Assembly (NCBI GenBank): GCA_963812085.1
Contig: CAWETL010000005.1
Location: 248,001 to 312,000, forward strand
DNA: 64,000 bases
Direction of reading: 5' to 3'
DNA from: SPDF01 sp963812085
Lineage (GTDB): Bacteria; Gemmatimonadota; Gemmatimonadetes; Gemmatimonadales; GWC2-71-9
The position numbers and the translations under genes were made by a program. Of this stretch, positions 21,107-29,564 are shown one piece after another; the stretch's first letter is position 1, and the number at the start of each line of letters is the position of its first letter. The notes beneath the pieces are model-generated. The model did no database searches and was not told the DNA's origin. It saw nothing but the letters and a program-made list of their open reading frames with translations.

Positions 21107-22258
21107 TCAGTATCGGATCATTTCCCGGTCGATTTCCAGCGCCCAGGCATCGATCCCGCCCGCGAGGCTCCGCACGTTGTGGATGCCGACGGAGCGGAGG
21201 AAGGTCGCGGCCTGCATCGAGCGCACGCCGTGGTGGCAGTAGGCCACGATGTCGCTCGCGGGATCGAGCTCGCGGGCCAGCCCCGGCAGCCTGGAGAGCG
21301 GGGCGAGCCGCGCGCCGGCGAGCCGCACCAGGTCCCATTCGGGCACCTCGCGCACGTCGAGCAAGAGCACCGGGCGACCGCCATCGAGTTCCCGTCGGAG
21401 TGCACGGGGCGTCACCTCGAGTTCGGCCGCGTCGGCCGGCGCCGGGAGCACGCCGCAAAAGGCATCGTAGTCGATGAGCGAGCGGACGGAGGGTTCATCG
21501 CCGCAGAGGGGGCACGAGGGATCCCGCTGCAGCGTGAGCTCCCGGAATCGCATCCGCAGACCGTCGAACAGGAGGAGCCGCCCGACGAGGGGCTCCCCGA
21601 TCTCGAGCAGGAGCTTGATCGCCTCCATCGCCTGGAGGCTGCCGATCACGCCGGGGAGCGCGCCGAACACTCCGGCCTCGGCGCAGCCCGGCACCAGCCC
21701 GGCCGGCGGCGGGTCGGCGTAGAGACAGCGGTAGCAGGGACCGCCCCGCGCGGCGAACACCGACGCCTGCCCCTCGAACTGGAAGATGGCGCCGTAGATG
21801 TCGGGGATGCCGGTGAGGAACGCGGCGTCGTTGACGAGGTAGCGGGTCGGGAAGTTGTCGCTTCCGTCGAGGACGAGATCGAACCCGCGGAGGATGTCCA
21901 GCGCGTTGGCCGACGTCAGCCGTTCCGGGAACTTCTCGACGGCCACGTGCGGGTTGAGGTCCCGGAGCCGCGCCTCCGCCGAGTCGAGCTTCGAGCGGCC
22001 GACGGCCGCCGTGCCATGGAGGACCTGGCGCTGCAGGTTCGTCACGTCCACCACGTCGGCGTCCACGAGTCCCAGGGTGCCGACGCCGGCGGCCGCCAGG
22101 TAGAGCGCCGCCGGCGAGCCGAGCCCGCCCGCGCCCACCACCAGCACGCGGGCGCGCTTCAGCCGGCGTTGGCCCGCCTCACCGACGTGCGGGAGAATCA
22201 GGTGCCGGGAGTACCGATGGAATTCCGCAGGAGCAAGAGGAGGGAGTTCGGGAACCAC
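21107..22258 (-). CDS. moeB: ThiF/MoeB-type adenylyltransferase fused to a rhodanese domain (MoeZ/MOCS3-like)
   Basis: 383 residues, GTG start. The N-terminal E1-like domain has the ATP loop GAGGLGSPAALYLAAAG, the conserved RQVLH and DGSDNF, and zinc cysteines in CYRCLY and CPLCG. The C-terminal rhodanese domain (about 285-383) has an intact active-site loop CHHGVRS with Cys 341. Such fusions adenylate and then thiolate the C-terminus of ThiS/MoaD-type carriers. It follows an Rrf2 regulator by 7 bases, suggesting sulfur or Fe-S control. Confidence 0.9.
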   Translation of the reverse strand: MVPELPPLAPAEFHRYSRHLILPHVGEAGQRRLKRARVLVVGAGGLGSPAALYLAAAGVGTLGLVDADVVDVTNLQRQVLHGTAAVGRSKLDSAEARLRDLNPHVAVEKFPERLTSANALDILRGFDLVLDGSDNFPTRYLVNDAAFLTGIPDIYGAIFQFEGQASVFAARGGPCYRCLYADPPPAGLVPGCAEAGVFGALPGVIGSLQAMEAIKLLLEIGEPLVGRLLLFDGLRMRFRELTLQRDPSCPLCGDEPSVRSLIDYDAFCGVLPAPADAAELEVTPRALRRELDGGRPVLLLDVREVPEWDLVRLAGARLAPLSRLPGLARELDPASDIVAYCHHGVRSMQAATFLRSVGIHNVRSLAGGIDAWALEIDREMIRY

Positions 22259-22265
22259 GACCGGC

Positions 22266-22718
22266 TCAGGAGTTCGAGGCGAGGCCGACGAGTTCCTGCA
22301 CCTGGGCGTGGTCCTTGAGGAGGTCGGCGATCGAGATGCTCATCAGCAGGCCTTCGACCCGCGCCTGCAGGGCCTGCCACACCGGTCGGATGGTGCACCG
22401 GGCCTCGGGACGGCAACGCTCCTCGTCCACCGGGCGGGTCTCGCAGTTCATCTCGAACGTCTGGTGCTCGCAGGCCTGCATGACGTCGTGCACGGAGATC
22501 AGCGCGGGATCGCGCGCGAGCCGGTAGCCGCCCCGGGCGCCTCGCACGCTGTCCACCAGTCCCGCGCGGCGCAGCCGCAGCAGAATCTGCTCGACGTAGT
22601 CGCCGGGAAGCCGCTCGGATTCGGAGATGTCGCGCGCCGCGACCGGAGGACCGTTTCCGCGACGGGCAAGGTGGAGCGAGATGATCAGGCTGTACTCGGT
22701 CCAGGTGGTGACTCGCAT
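22266..22718 (-). CDS. Rrf2-family transcriptional regulator, probable Fe-S sensor
   Basis: 150 residues from the ATG at 22718; an earlier in-frame ATG at 22739 adds 7 residues, but the family begins M-R-x-T. The winged helix covers residues 1-70 (YVEQILLRLRRAGLVDSVRG, ARGGYRLAR). Four cysteines follow (83, 92, 102, 108), more than the three of IscR, with spacings 9-10-6. An iron-sulfur cluster sensing redox or NO is expected but not shown. It lies between aspA and moeB, likely co-transcribed. Confidence 0.88.
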   Translation of the reverse strand: MRVTTWTEYSLIISLHLARRGNGPPVAARDISESERLPGDYVEQILLRLRRAGLVDSVRGARGGYRLARDPALISVHDVMQACEHQTFEMNCETRPVDEERCRPEARCTIRPVWQALQARVEGLLMSISIADLLKDHAQVQELVGLASNS

Positions 22719-22775
22719 GGGCGCAATATGGGAGCGCACCCGTTGGAATTCAACCCGGGAAAGTCTTCATAATTC

Positions 22776-24194
22776 TCATCCGCCGCCCGGAATCCCCTTG
22801 CCGCCGGGCACTCCAAGCTCCGTCATGGCACGGAGATCGAGCACGTCCTCGAGCTCCTTGCCCTTCAGGATGCCCCGCTCCACCACCAGCTGCCGGACGG
22901 TGAGCCCGGTCGCCACCGCCTCCTTGGCCAGCTTGGCGGCCTCGGCGTACCCGAGCTTGGGCGCCAGCGCCGTCACCAGCGCCGGGCTCCGCTCGAGCCA
23001 GTGGGCGCACTGCGCCGCGTCGGCGGTGACCCCCTCGATGCAGCGCTCGGCGAAGACCCGCGTGGCGTTGCCCACGATCATCAGCGCGAAGACGATGTTG
23101 TGCGTGATGACCGGCATCATCACGTTGAGCTCGAGCTGGCCCGCCTCCGCCGCCATCGCGACCGTCACGTCGAGCCCGAGCGCCTGGTAACAGACCTGGT
23201 TGACCATCTCGGCGATCGAGGGATTGACCTTGCCGGGCATGATGCTGGACCCCGGCTGCACCGCGGGCAGCCCGATTTCCGCGAGGCCGGTGCGCGGGCC
23301 CGAGGCGAGCAGGCGGATGTCGTTGGCGATCTTGTTGAGGTCCAGCACGTACGCGCGGAGCGCGCCGCTGAAGGTGGCGACGTCGCCCATGGACTGCATC
23401 AGCTGGACGCGATCCTCGCCTTCCTCGAGCTCCAGTCCGGTCATGGCGCCCAGGTGCTTGACCATCAGGCCGGGGTACGCCGGCTCCGCGTTGATTCCGG
23501 TACCTACGGCGGTGCCGCCGATGTTCATGGCGCGGAGCCAGCGTGCCGCCTCGACCAGCTTGGCCCGGTGACGAAGCACCGTGTGGCCGTAGGCCGTGAA
23601 CTCCTGGCCGAGGCGGATCGGCGTGGCGTCCTGCAGGTGGGTCCGGCCCGACTTGATGATGTCGTCGAACTCCCTCCCCTTGGCCAGGAAGGCCGCGCCG
23701 AGGCGGTCCATCGCGGCGAGCAAGGGCGGCAGCGTGGCCAGCGCGGCGAGGCGCATGGCAGTGGGGATCACGTCGTTGGTGCTCTGCGCCATGTTCACGT
23801 GATCGTTCGGGTGCACCGGCGCGTAGGCGCCGCGCGGGGCGCCAAGCAGCTCGTTGGCGCGATTGGCGAGGACTTCGTTGCAGTTCATGTTGTGGCTCGT
23901 CCCGGCGCCCGCCTGGTAGACGTCCACCACGAACTGGTCGCGGTGCTCGCCGGCGAGCACCTCGTCGGCGGCGGCGATGATCGCGTCCGCCAGCCGGGCC
24001 TCGAGTCGCTTCGTTTCCTTGTGCGTCAGGGCGGCGGCCCGCTTGATCCGGACGACGGCCTCGACGAAGGCGGGCAGCGGACGGAGCCCCGAGATGGGGT
24101 AGTTTTCGGCGGCGCGGAGGGTCTGGATGCCGTACAGGGCCTCGGCCGGGACGGCCTTTTCGCCGAGCGGGTCCTTCTCGATTCGAGTCGTCAT
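22776..24194 (-). CDS. aspA: Aspartate ammonia-lyase (AspA)
   Basis: 472 residues. Class II fumarase/aspartase superfamily: the signature SSIMPGKVNP is at about residues 320-330, with AGAGTSHNMNCNEV and GRTHLQDATP. The N-terminus TRIEKDPLGEKAVPAEALYGIQTLRA is closer to aspartase than to fumarase C in my reading, so deamination of aspartate to fumarate is favoured; fumarase is the alternative. It is divergent from a cupin gene with 39 bases between the starts. Confidence 0.83.
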   Translation of the reverse strand: MTTRIEKDPLGEKAVPAEALYGIQTLRAAENYPISGLRPLPAFVEAVVRIKRAAALTHKETKRLEARLADAIIAAADEVLAGEHRDQFVVDVYQAGAGTSHNMNCNEVLANRANELLGAPRGAYAPVHPNDHVNMAQSTNDVIPTAMRLAALATLPPLLAAMDRLGAAFLAKGREFDDIIKSGRTHLQDATPIRLGQEFTAYGHTVLRHRAKLVEAARWLRAMNIGGTAVGTGINAEPAYPGLMVKHLGAMTGLELEEGEDRVQLMQSMGDVATFSGALRAYVLDLNKIANDIRLLASGPRTGLAEIGLPAVQPGSSIMPGKVNPSIAEMVNQVCYQALGLDVTVAMAAEAGQLELNVMMPVITHNIVFALMIVGNATRVFAERCIEGVTADAAQCAHWLERSPALVTALAPKLGYAEAAKLAKEAVATGLTVRQLVVERGILKGKELEDVLDLRAMTELGVPGGKGIPGGG

Positions 24195-24233
24195 TGCGGT
24201 CAGCCACACTGTCGAAAGTGAAGGGAAAGTCCC

Positions 24234-24551
24234 ATGAACAGCTATTTCATCGCGACCGCCGAGCGGGCCGGATTCACCGCGGGCAGGTTCGCCAAGGTGG
24301 ACCTGGCGCGGGGGGCCCACCTGATGGCGGGGCTCAACTGCTTCGAGCCGGGCCAGGCGCAGGCGGTCCACGCGCACGACGGTGCGGACAAATTCTACTT
24401 CGTGCTGGAGGGAAAGGCGAGAATGCAGGTGGGCGAGGAAGTGGCGGAGGCCGGTCCCGGCACACTGGTGTGGGCCCCCGCCGGAGTGTCGCACGGCGTG
24501 CTGGAGGCGACGGGGCGCTGCGTCATGCTCGTCGGGATGTCGGCCGGCTGA
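24234..24551 (+). CDS. Small cupin-domain protein
   Basis: 105 residues, a single cupin barrel. Metal ligands of motif 1 are visible as HAHDGADKFYFVLEG (two His and a distal Glu), and motif 2 gives PAGVSHGV. AAGGGAAA lies 7 bases before the ATG. Single-domain cupins of this size bind a metal and act in sugar or sulfur metabolism, or only as sensors; the substrate cannot be told. Divergent from aspA and convergent with the GNAT gene. Confidence 0.85.
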   Translation: MNSYFIATAERAGFTAGRFAKVDLARGAHLMAGLNCFEPGQAQAVHAHDGADKFYFVLEGKARMQVGEEVAEAGPGTLVWAPAGVSHGVLEATGRCVMLVGMSAG

Positions 24552-24564
24552 CGCCGCGGCGGCC

Positions 24565-25083
24565 TCAGACCGCCGGCAACTCCACGACGTACTCCTCCGT
24601 GCCGCAGGTGGTGAAGCCCCGCCGAAGATAGTTCGGCAGCGCCGCCGGCCCGTCCAGCGTGCAGGTGTTGAGGCACACCCGAGTGGCCCCGAGGGCCCAG
24701 GCATCGCGCGCGGCCTCCGCCACGAGATACCCGCCCAATCCCCTACCGATCCGTTCGGGCACCAGCCCGATGTGGATGACCTCGATCGCTCCGTCGGGCA
24801 GCCGACTGAGCTCGTAGTATCCCGCCGGCGCCCCCTCGAAATAGAGGACGCGAAGGAACACCGACGGCTGCGCGAGGTGCCGCCGGAGGGCGTCGTCGTC
24901 CCAGGTGAGCCGGTCGCGCCAGTGCCAGGGCCCCCCGACCGTCGCGTACAGCCACCGGTAGAAGGACAGCGGGCAATCGCGGACCGGCACGACGCTGACG
25001 CCTGGGGGGACACTGCCGGGAGCCCGGAGCTGGCCGGGCGTCTTCAGTTCGAGGTAGGTGCGGGTGACGGAGACCGGGGGCAC
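24565..25083 (-). CDS. GNAT-family N-acetyltransferase
   Basis: 172 residues from GTG at 25083, chosen because it follows the preceding small gene by 4 bases; longer frames upstream would overlap that gene. The acetyl-CoA loop is ERIGRGLGGYL, with the typical beta4 VIHIGLVP before it and NYLRRGF after. GNAT enzymes acetylate amines on small molecules or proteins. The target is unknown. Confidence 0.82.
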   Translation of the reverse strand: MPPVSVTRTYLELKTPGQLRAPGSVPPGVSVVPVRDCPLSFYRWLYATVGGPWHWRDRLTWDDDALRRHLAQPSVFLRVLYFEGAPAGYYELSRLPDGAIEVIHIGLVPERIGRGLGGYLVAEAARDAWALGATRVCLNTCTLDGPAALPNYLRRGFTTCGTEEYVVELPAV

Positions 25084-25087
25084 GGCG

Positions 25088-25240
25088 TCAGTCGGAGCAG
25101 TCGCCGAGGGGATACACGGTTCCGCAGTTCGGGCAGGGATTCTTGCAGCCCCACGCCCGGGAGGGGACCTCGAAGCCGCAGCGGTTGCAGAGCGTTGCGG
25201 GAGGCGGCGGGGAGGCGGGGAGGCGGGGAAGGCAGCCCAC
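25088..25240 (-). CDS. Small Cys-rich zinc-ribbon-like protein (50 residues)
   Basis: A short frame from GTG at 25240 to TGA at 25088, 7 bases after the MBL hydrolase stop and 4 bases before the GNAT start. After a Pro-rich N-terminus it has CNRCG (Cys 18, 21), Cys 32, then CPNCG (Cys 36, 39) and a terminal YPLGDCSD (Cys 48). Two CxxC pairs indicate a bound metal, most likely zinc. Tight packing between two enzymes supports real translation. I do not recognise the family. The true start could be inside the Pro-rich part. Confidence 0.68.
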   Translation of the reverse strand: MGCLPRLPASPPPPATLCNRCGFEVPSRAWGCKNPCPNCGTVYPLGDCSD

Positions 25241-25247
25241 CTCGGAG

Positions 25248-25895
25248 TCACTCAAGGTGATACACCCCGGTGAGGAACGGATTAGTGGACCGCTCCACGC
25301 CGATGGTGGTGTCCGGCCCGTGCCCGCTGTGGACCACGGTGGCGTCGGGGAGCGTCAAGAACTCCCGTTCGATCGAGGCGAGCAGGGTGGACGTGTCCCC
25401 GCCCGGCAAGTCGGTGCGGCCCACCGATCCGCTGAACAGCACATCCCCGCCGAACACGCGCCCGTGCCCGACGAAGGCGACGCTGCCCGGAGAATGGCCC
25501 GGCGCGTGCCGGACGTCGAAGGAGCAGGCGCCGACCGTCATGGAAGCACCGGCCGCCAGTTCGTCGGTCGCGGGCGGGGCGGGCGGGGCGCGAAGGCCCA
25601 TCCACGCCGCTTGCTGCGTCAGGTTGTCGTAGAGCGGACGGTCGAGCGGGTGGAGCCAGATGGGCACCGGCCAGCGGCGAGTGACGGCTCCCACGCCGAG
25701 GATGTGATCGATGTGGGCGTGGGTGAGCCAGATGGCCTCGAGCGTCCAGCCCCGACGGTCGAGCTCCGCCAGGATCCGGTCGCTCTCCTCTCCCGGATCG
25801 ATCATGACCGCCACTCCGCGCTCGGCGTCGGCCACGAGGTAGCAGTTCTGCGCGAACTGCCCGTTGGGAATCGCGACCACGACCAGCTCAGGCAA
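25248..25895 (-). CDS. Metallo-beta-lactamase-fold hydrolase (glyoxalase II-like)
   Basis: 215 residues. Apparent start is TTG at 25895, overlapping the trxB stop by 8 bases; an internal GTG at 25880 is possible. The binuclear metal motif THAHIDH is near residues 58-64, with further ligands in APGHSPGS, FGGDVLF and a final HSGHGP. This layout is that of the YcbL/glyoxalase II-like thioester hydrolases. Position after thioredoxin reductase hints at thiol metabolism. Confidence 0.87.
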   Translation of the reverse strand: MPELVVVAIPNGQFAQNCYLVADAERGVAVMIDPGEESDRILAELDRRGWTLEAIWLTHAHIDHILGVGAVTRRWPVPIWLHPLDRPLYDNLTQQAAWMGLRAPPAPPATDELAAGASMTVGACSFDVRHAPGHSPGSVAFVGHGRVFGGDVLFSGSVGRTDLPGGDTSTLLASIEREFLTLPDATVVHSGHGPDTTIGVERSTNPFLTGVYHLE

Positions 25896-26835
25896 CGGCC
25901 GCCGCCTTCCGCTCGGTGAGGAACTTTTCCACGGCGATCGCGGCGGTGGTCGCGTCGCCGACGGCGGTGGTGACCTGGCGGGTGAGCTGCACCCGGACGT
26001 CGCCGGCGGCGAAGAGCCCGGGGATCGAGGTCATCATCCGGTCGTCGGTGATCATGTAGCCCGCCGGATCGTGGGCAAAGTGCTGGGTGACGAGCCCGGT
26101 GTTGGGCTTGAACCCCACGAAAATGAAGCAGCCCGTCACGGCGAGCGCCGACGTGGCGCCGGTGACGGCGTCCTTGAGCGCCAGTGATTCCAGTCCGCCC
26201 GGCCCGCCCTTCAGCTCCGTGACCACCTTGTTCCAGATGACCTCGATTTTCGGGTTGGCGAAGAGCCGCTCCTGGAGCAGCTTGGAGGCCCGGAACTCCC
26301 CGCGCCGGTGGACGACGTACACCTTTTCGGCGTAGCGGGTGAGGTAGTCCGCCTCCTCGACCGCCGCGTCTCCGCCGCCCACCACGGCAATCGTCTGCCC
26401 CTTGAAGAAGGCGCCGTCGCACACGGCACAGTACGACACGCCCTGCCCCGCGTACTCCAACTCTCCGGGTACGCCGAGCTTGGTCGGCGTCCCCCCCGCG
26501 GTCAGGATGACGGCGGGGGCCTCGTAGACCGTCCCGCTGCTGCAACTCACCTCGAAGGTCCCATCCTCGCGGCGCGCCACGGACTCGACGTTTTCCTGGC
26601 GGATGTCCGCCCCGAACTTCGTGGCGTGCTCGGCCATCAGCCGGGCGAGCTCGTGACCCTTGACCGAGGCGAACCCGGGGTAGTCCTCGATGAGGTCGGT
26701 GTTGAGGAGCTCGCCACCCGGCGCCCCGCGCTCGAGGACGACGGCGTTGAGCATGCCGCGCCCGGCGTACATGCCGGCGCACAAGCCGGCGGGACCGGCC
26801 CCCACGATGATGACGTCATGCGAAGAGCGGGACAT
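25888..26835 (-). CDS. trxB: Thioredoxin-disulfide reductase (TrxB)
   Basis: 315 residues from ATG at 26835. The FAD-binding GAGPAGLCAGMYAGR is at residues 12-26, the redox-active CAVC at 136-139, the NADPH loop GGGDAAVEEA after it, and the C-terminal AAGDV for FAD. It passes electrons from NADPH to thioredoxin. A -10-like TATATT lies at 26898-26893 on the minus strand upstream, without a convincing -35. It heads the operon with the MBL, Cys-rich and GNAT genes. Confidence 0.95.
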   Translation of the reverse strand: MSRSSHDVIIVGAGPAGLCAGMYAGRGMLNAVVLERGAPGGELLNTDLIEDYPGFASVKGHELARLMAEHATKFGADIRQENVESVARREDGTFEVSCSSGTVYEAPAVILTAGGTPTKLGVPGELEYAGQGVSYCAVCDGAFFKGQTIAVVGGGDAAVEEADYLTRYAEKVYVVHRRGEFRASKLLQERLFANPKIEVIWNKVVTELKGGPGGLESLALKDAVTGATSALAVTGCFIFVGFKPNTGLVTQHFAHDPAGYMITDDRMMTSIPGLFAAGDVRVQLTRQVTTAVGDATTAAIAVEKFLTERKAAAVA

Positions 26836-26939
26836 GGGAACGCCAGGCTGAGGTGATCCAGGGCACATCGAACGCGGACCGAACTGACTTCAAATATAGA
26901 ACAATCGTGGGTTCCCCATCGACGCCGCGGAGGCCCGGC

Positions 26940-27670
26940 TCAGCCGAGGGTCAGGAGGCCGAGGGCGCCGTGGCAGGCCGAGACGGTGCCGACGAGGAGC
27001 GCGGCCGGGCCGCCCTTCCCTCCCACCGCGGCGAGGAGCTCGGCGGCGCCGAGCGCGTCATCGACCGCGAAGGCGCCGACACCGTCGGTCAGGTGGCGGG
27101 TGACGAAGAGCGCGGTACCGGTCTCCCGGCCCCTGGTCGCGAGGCGACCCGCGACGGCCGTGGCCGTCTCCGACATTTCCCACGTCCGGGGGGCCCGGAT
27201 GATCGGACAGAGCGCGGGCTCGATGCAGTGAGTGGGACAGAGCCAGTCGGCCCACGACACGTACCGGGTGCCATCGGGCGCGAGGGTGTCGTAGGGCGTG
27301 CCGACCGGCTCGGTGAGGGGTTCCTGTTCGACGGATCGACCGGGCCAGAGGGTTTGCGCGCGCCGGCGGATCCAGTCGAACATGAGGTGGGGCATGAGGG
27401 GGGAAGGAACAATGTACGAGGGCGGGGCCGCGGGGCCGCGGGGCCGCGGGGCAGTCTCGAGGTACCGGTCGAAGAACACATTCCAGCTCTCAACCACCAG
27501 CTCTCGCTCGCCACCGCCGGGAGGTCGCGGGTCAGCTGGCAGGAGGGATCCCGGTCCACCACGAGCACCCGTTCCACCCGGAGCGCGCCGCGCGCCCGCG
27601 CCCGCTCGAGCTGGCGAGCGTAGAACGTGCCGTAGCAACCGCCGCCCACGATGACGATCTCGCGGGCCAC
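26940..27670 (-). CDS. Rossmann-fold FAD/NAD-binding-like protein, reading frame broken
   Basis: The N-terminal part, in one frame from GTG at 27670, reads VAREIVIVGGGCYGTFYARQL with a GxGxxG-like dinucleotide loop and a VLVVDRDP strand. Near 27505-27527 the frame must shift (one base missing or two extra) to continue as ERELVVESWNVFFDRYLE down to the stop at 26940. The C-terminal part has WLCPTHCIEPALCP, an unusual cluster of three cysteines. No slippery heptamer is seen at the junction. Either an assembly indel or a recent mutation; function unknown. Confidence 0.6.
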
Positions 27671-27709
27671 GTGAAGTGGCGCGGTGTCGGGGCACACGAC
27701 CGTGCGCCC

Positions 27710-28438
27710 CTACGTCGCGCCGTTGGTGATGGGGAGGACGTGTCCGGTGATGGCATCGGCGGCGGCGCTCGCGAGGAAGAGGACTCCATCCGTGATCTGC
27801 CGCATCTCGACCCAGCGGACATCGGTCGCGCCGGCGGAGGCCACGTTGTCGGCGGTCCGCACCATGCCGGGCGCGACCGCGTTCACCCGCACCCCGGTGT
27901 CGCGAAGCTCCAGCGCCAGGCTTTGGGTGAACGCTGCCACCCCGGACTTGGCGGCGGCATAGACGGCCATCTGATCCTGCGGACGGAAGAACGCGACCGA
28001 GGCGAAGTTGATGATGACGCCACGGGTGGCCGCCAGGGCAGGCGCGGCGGCCTGCGACACGAAGAAGGCGGTCTTCAGGTTGATTGCGATTTCGCGGTCG
28101 AAGTCCGCCGCCGTGGTGCCTGCGATCGGCCCGTAGGTGGTCAGCCCCCCCGCCACGTTCACCACCACGTCGAGGCGGCCGAACTGCTTCTGGGCCGTCT
28201 CGACCGCCAGCCGCGCGATGTCCGGCTCGGTCAGGTCGCCCGCGGTCGGCCGGGCCTCGATGCCCTCGGCCTCGAATTCGCGCGCCCGGGCGGCAGCCTC
28301 CACGGCGTTCCGGTCGCACAGCACGAGCTTCGCGCCCGCGCGGCCGAAGGCGAGCGCCACCGCGTGCCCGATCTGGCCCACCCGCGCCACGCCGGTGACC
28401 AGTACCACCTTTCCCGAGAAATCCCATGCGTTGGTCAT
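27710..28438 (-). CDS. Short-chain dehydrogenase/reductase
   Basis: 242 residues. Classical SDR: cofactor motif TGVARVGQIGHAVA near residue 15 (a variant of TGxxxGxG), NVAGG, the catalytic Ser in NFASVAF, YAAAKSG with Tyr and Lys, and a C-terminal GHVLPITNG. Acidic residue D40 after the second strand (VLCDRN) suggests NAD preference. The substrate cannot be told. The gene is 13 bases downstream of the PHP gene and upstream of the broken Rossmann gene. Confidence 0.9.
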   Translation of the reverse strand: MTNAWDFSGKVVLVTGVARVGQIGHAVALAFGRAGAKLVLCDRNAVEAAARAREFEAEGIEARPTAGDLTEPDIARLAVETAQKQFGRLDVVVNVAGGLTTYGPIAGTTAADFDREIAINLKTAFFVSQAAAPALAATRGVIINFASVAFFRPQDQMAVYAAAKSGVAAFTQSLALELRDTGVRVNAVAPGMVRTADNVASAGATDVRWVEMRQITDGVLFLASAAADAITGHVLPITNGAT

Positions 28439-28451
28439 GATCCCCCTCCGC

Positions 28452-29294
28452 TCAGCGCGCCACCGGCCGGCGCGCCTCGAGGCGCTCGAGCCAGTCCTCC
28501 GGCACCGTCTGCGAGCCGAGCGCGCCATGCTCCTCGCCCGGCCCGATGTCGCCGTGCCAGTCGCTCCCGCCGGTGCGGGCCAGGTCGAGGACGTTGGCGA
28601 GCCCGGCGATGCGCGAGCGCACCTCGGGCGCGTGCCGCGGGTGCCGGACCTCGACCGCGTCGAGTCCCTCCCGCCGGAGACGCTCGAGCACCGAGCGCGT
28701 GGCGCGGTCGCGGAGGTGCGCCGCGGAAAGCACGCCGCCGGCGGCATGCACCAGCTCGGCCACCTCGACGAAAGTGGGGAGGATCTTCTCCTCGTACGCC
28801 GGCTTGTTCCGGCCGAGGTACTTGTCGAACGCCTCGTTCACGTTCTCGGCGCCGCCGGCGGACACGACGACGCGCGCCACGTGCGGCCGGCCGATCGCGC
28901 CGCCCGCCGCCTCCTCGAGCACGGCGTCGAAGGTCACGGGAATGCCGAGCTCCTGCAGCCGTCCGCACATGACGTGGGCGCGCCGCTTCCGGTCCGACCG
29001 GCACCGGTCGAGGAAGGCCTCGACGTCGTCGTTGCCTACCGGCAGGAAGTACCCCAGGACGTGCATTTCTCCCCACGGCGCCGCCACGGAGAATTCGCAG
29101 CCCGCCACCACGCGCACGCCATGCCTGGCGCCGGCCTCGACCGCTTCGGCGATCCCGGCCACCGAGTCGTGGTCGGTCAGCGCGATGGCGGAGAGCCCCG
29201 CCGCATGCGCGCACGCCACCACCTCCGCCGGGACCAGCGCCCCGTCGGAGGCGGTCGAATGCATGTGCAGGTCGACGAACCGGGGAGCGCTCAG
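28452..29294 (-). CDS. PHP-domain metal-dependent phosphoesterase, inferred CTG start
   Basis: 280 residues if started at CTG 29294. The PHP metal motif FVDLHMHSTASDG is at the N-terminus, followed by ALTDHDSVAG, GCEFS, and GGSDWHG near the end, as in nucleoside monophosphate and RNase AM-type PHP enzymes. The first ATG (29264) falls inside the HxH metal motif and would remove its first His. No ATG, GTG or TTG precedes it in frame, but CTG at 29294-29292 overlaps the upstream stop and has AGGA 8 bases before it, so I infer that start. Confidence 0.8.
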   Translation of the reverse strand: MSAPRFVDLHMHSTASDGALVPAEVVACAHAAGLSAIALTDHDSVAGIAEAVEAGARHGVRVVAGCEFSVAAPWGEMHVLGYFLPVGNDDVEAFLDRCRSDRKRRAHVMCGRLQELGIPVTFDAVLEEAAGGAIGRPHVARVVVSAGGAENVNEAFDKYLGRNKPAYEEKILPTFVEVAELVHAAGGVLSAAHLRDRATRSVLERLRREGLDAVEVRHPRHAPEVRSRIAGLANVLDLARTGGSDWHGDIGPGEEHGALGSQTVPEDWLERLEARRPVAR

Positions 29295-29557
29295 CGGCGG
29301 TATCCTGTCTCGGGCGACGTCCAGGAGGGCTGCGAACGGCGGAGCAGGTCGCCGAGCTGCTGGTCCGACAACTCGGAGAGCGACAACTCGCGGCTGCGGG
29401 CGCCGAGGGGCGAGTACTTCGCCACGCGCTCCTCCCGGTCGGGGCCGGTGCCGCGGGTGAAGAGCAGCGTAAATTCGTCACGCATGTACTGGGTGACGTA
29501 CCCGGTCGGCGTCACCACCCAGGACGTGCCGTCGAATGAAATCGTGCGTGTCGGCAT
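29291..29557 (-). CDS. Small conserved-looking protein of unknown function
   Basis: 88 residues from ATG at 29557, preceded by GAGGTAGGT. It begins MPTRTISFDGTSWVVTPTG, a beta-rich start, and ends in a polar helix with SLSELSDQQLGDLLRRSQ. No signal peptide or known motif. Its stop overlaps the inferred CTG of the PHP gene, so translation is probably coupled. Function not recognised. Confidence 0.7.
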   Translation of the reverse strand: MPTRTISFDGTSWVVTPTGYVTQYMRDEFTLLFTRGTGPDREERVAKYSPLGARSRELSLSELSDQQLGDLLRRSQPSWTSPETGYRR

Positions 29558-29564
29558 ACCTACC

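Noticed and set aside
22719..22739. Longer N-terminus for the Rrf2 regulator
   Set aside because: The extra seven residues precede the conserved M-R-x-T start of the family, and no better ribosome-binding site supports them.
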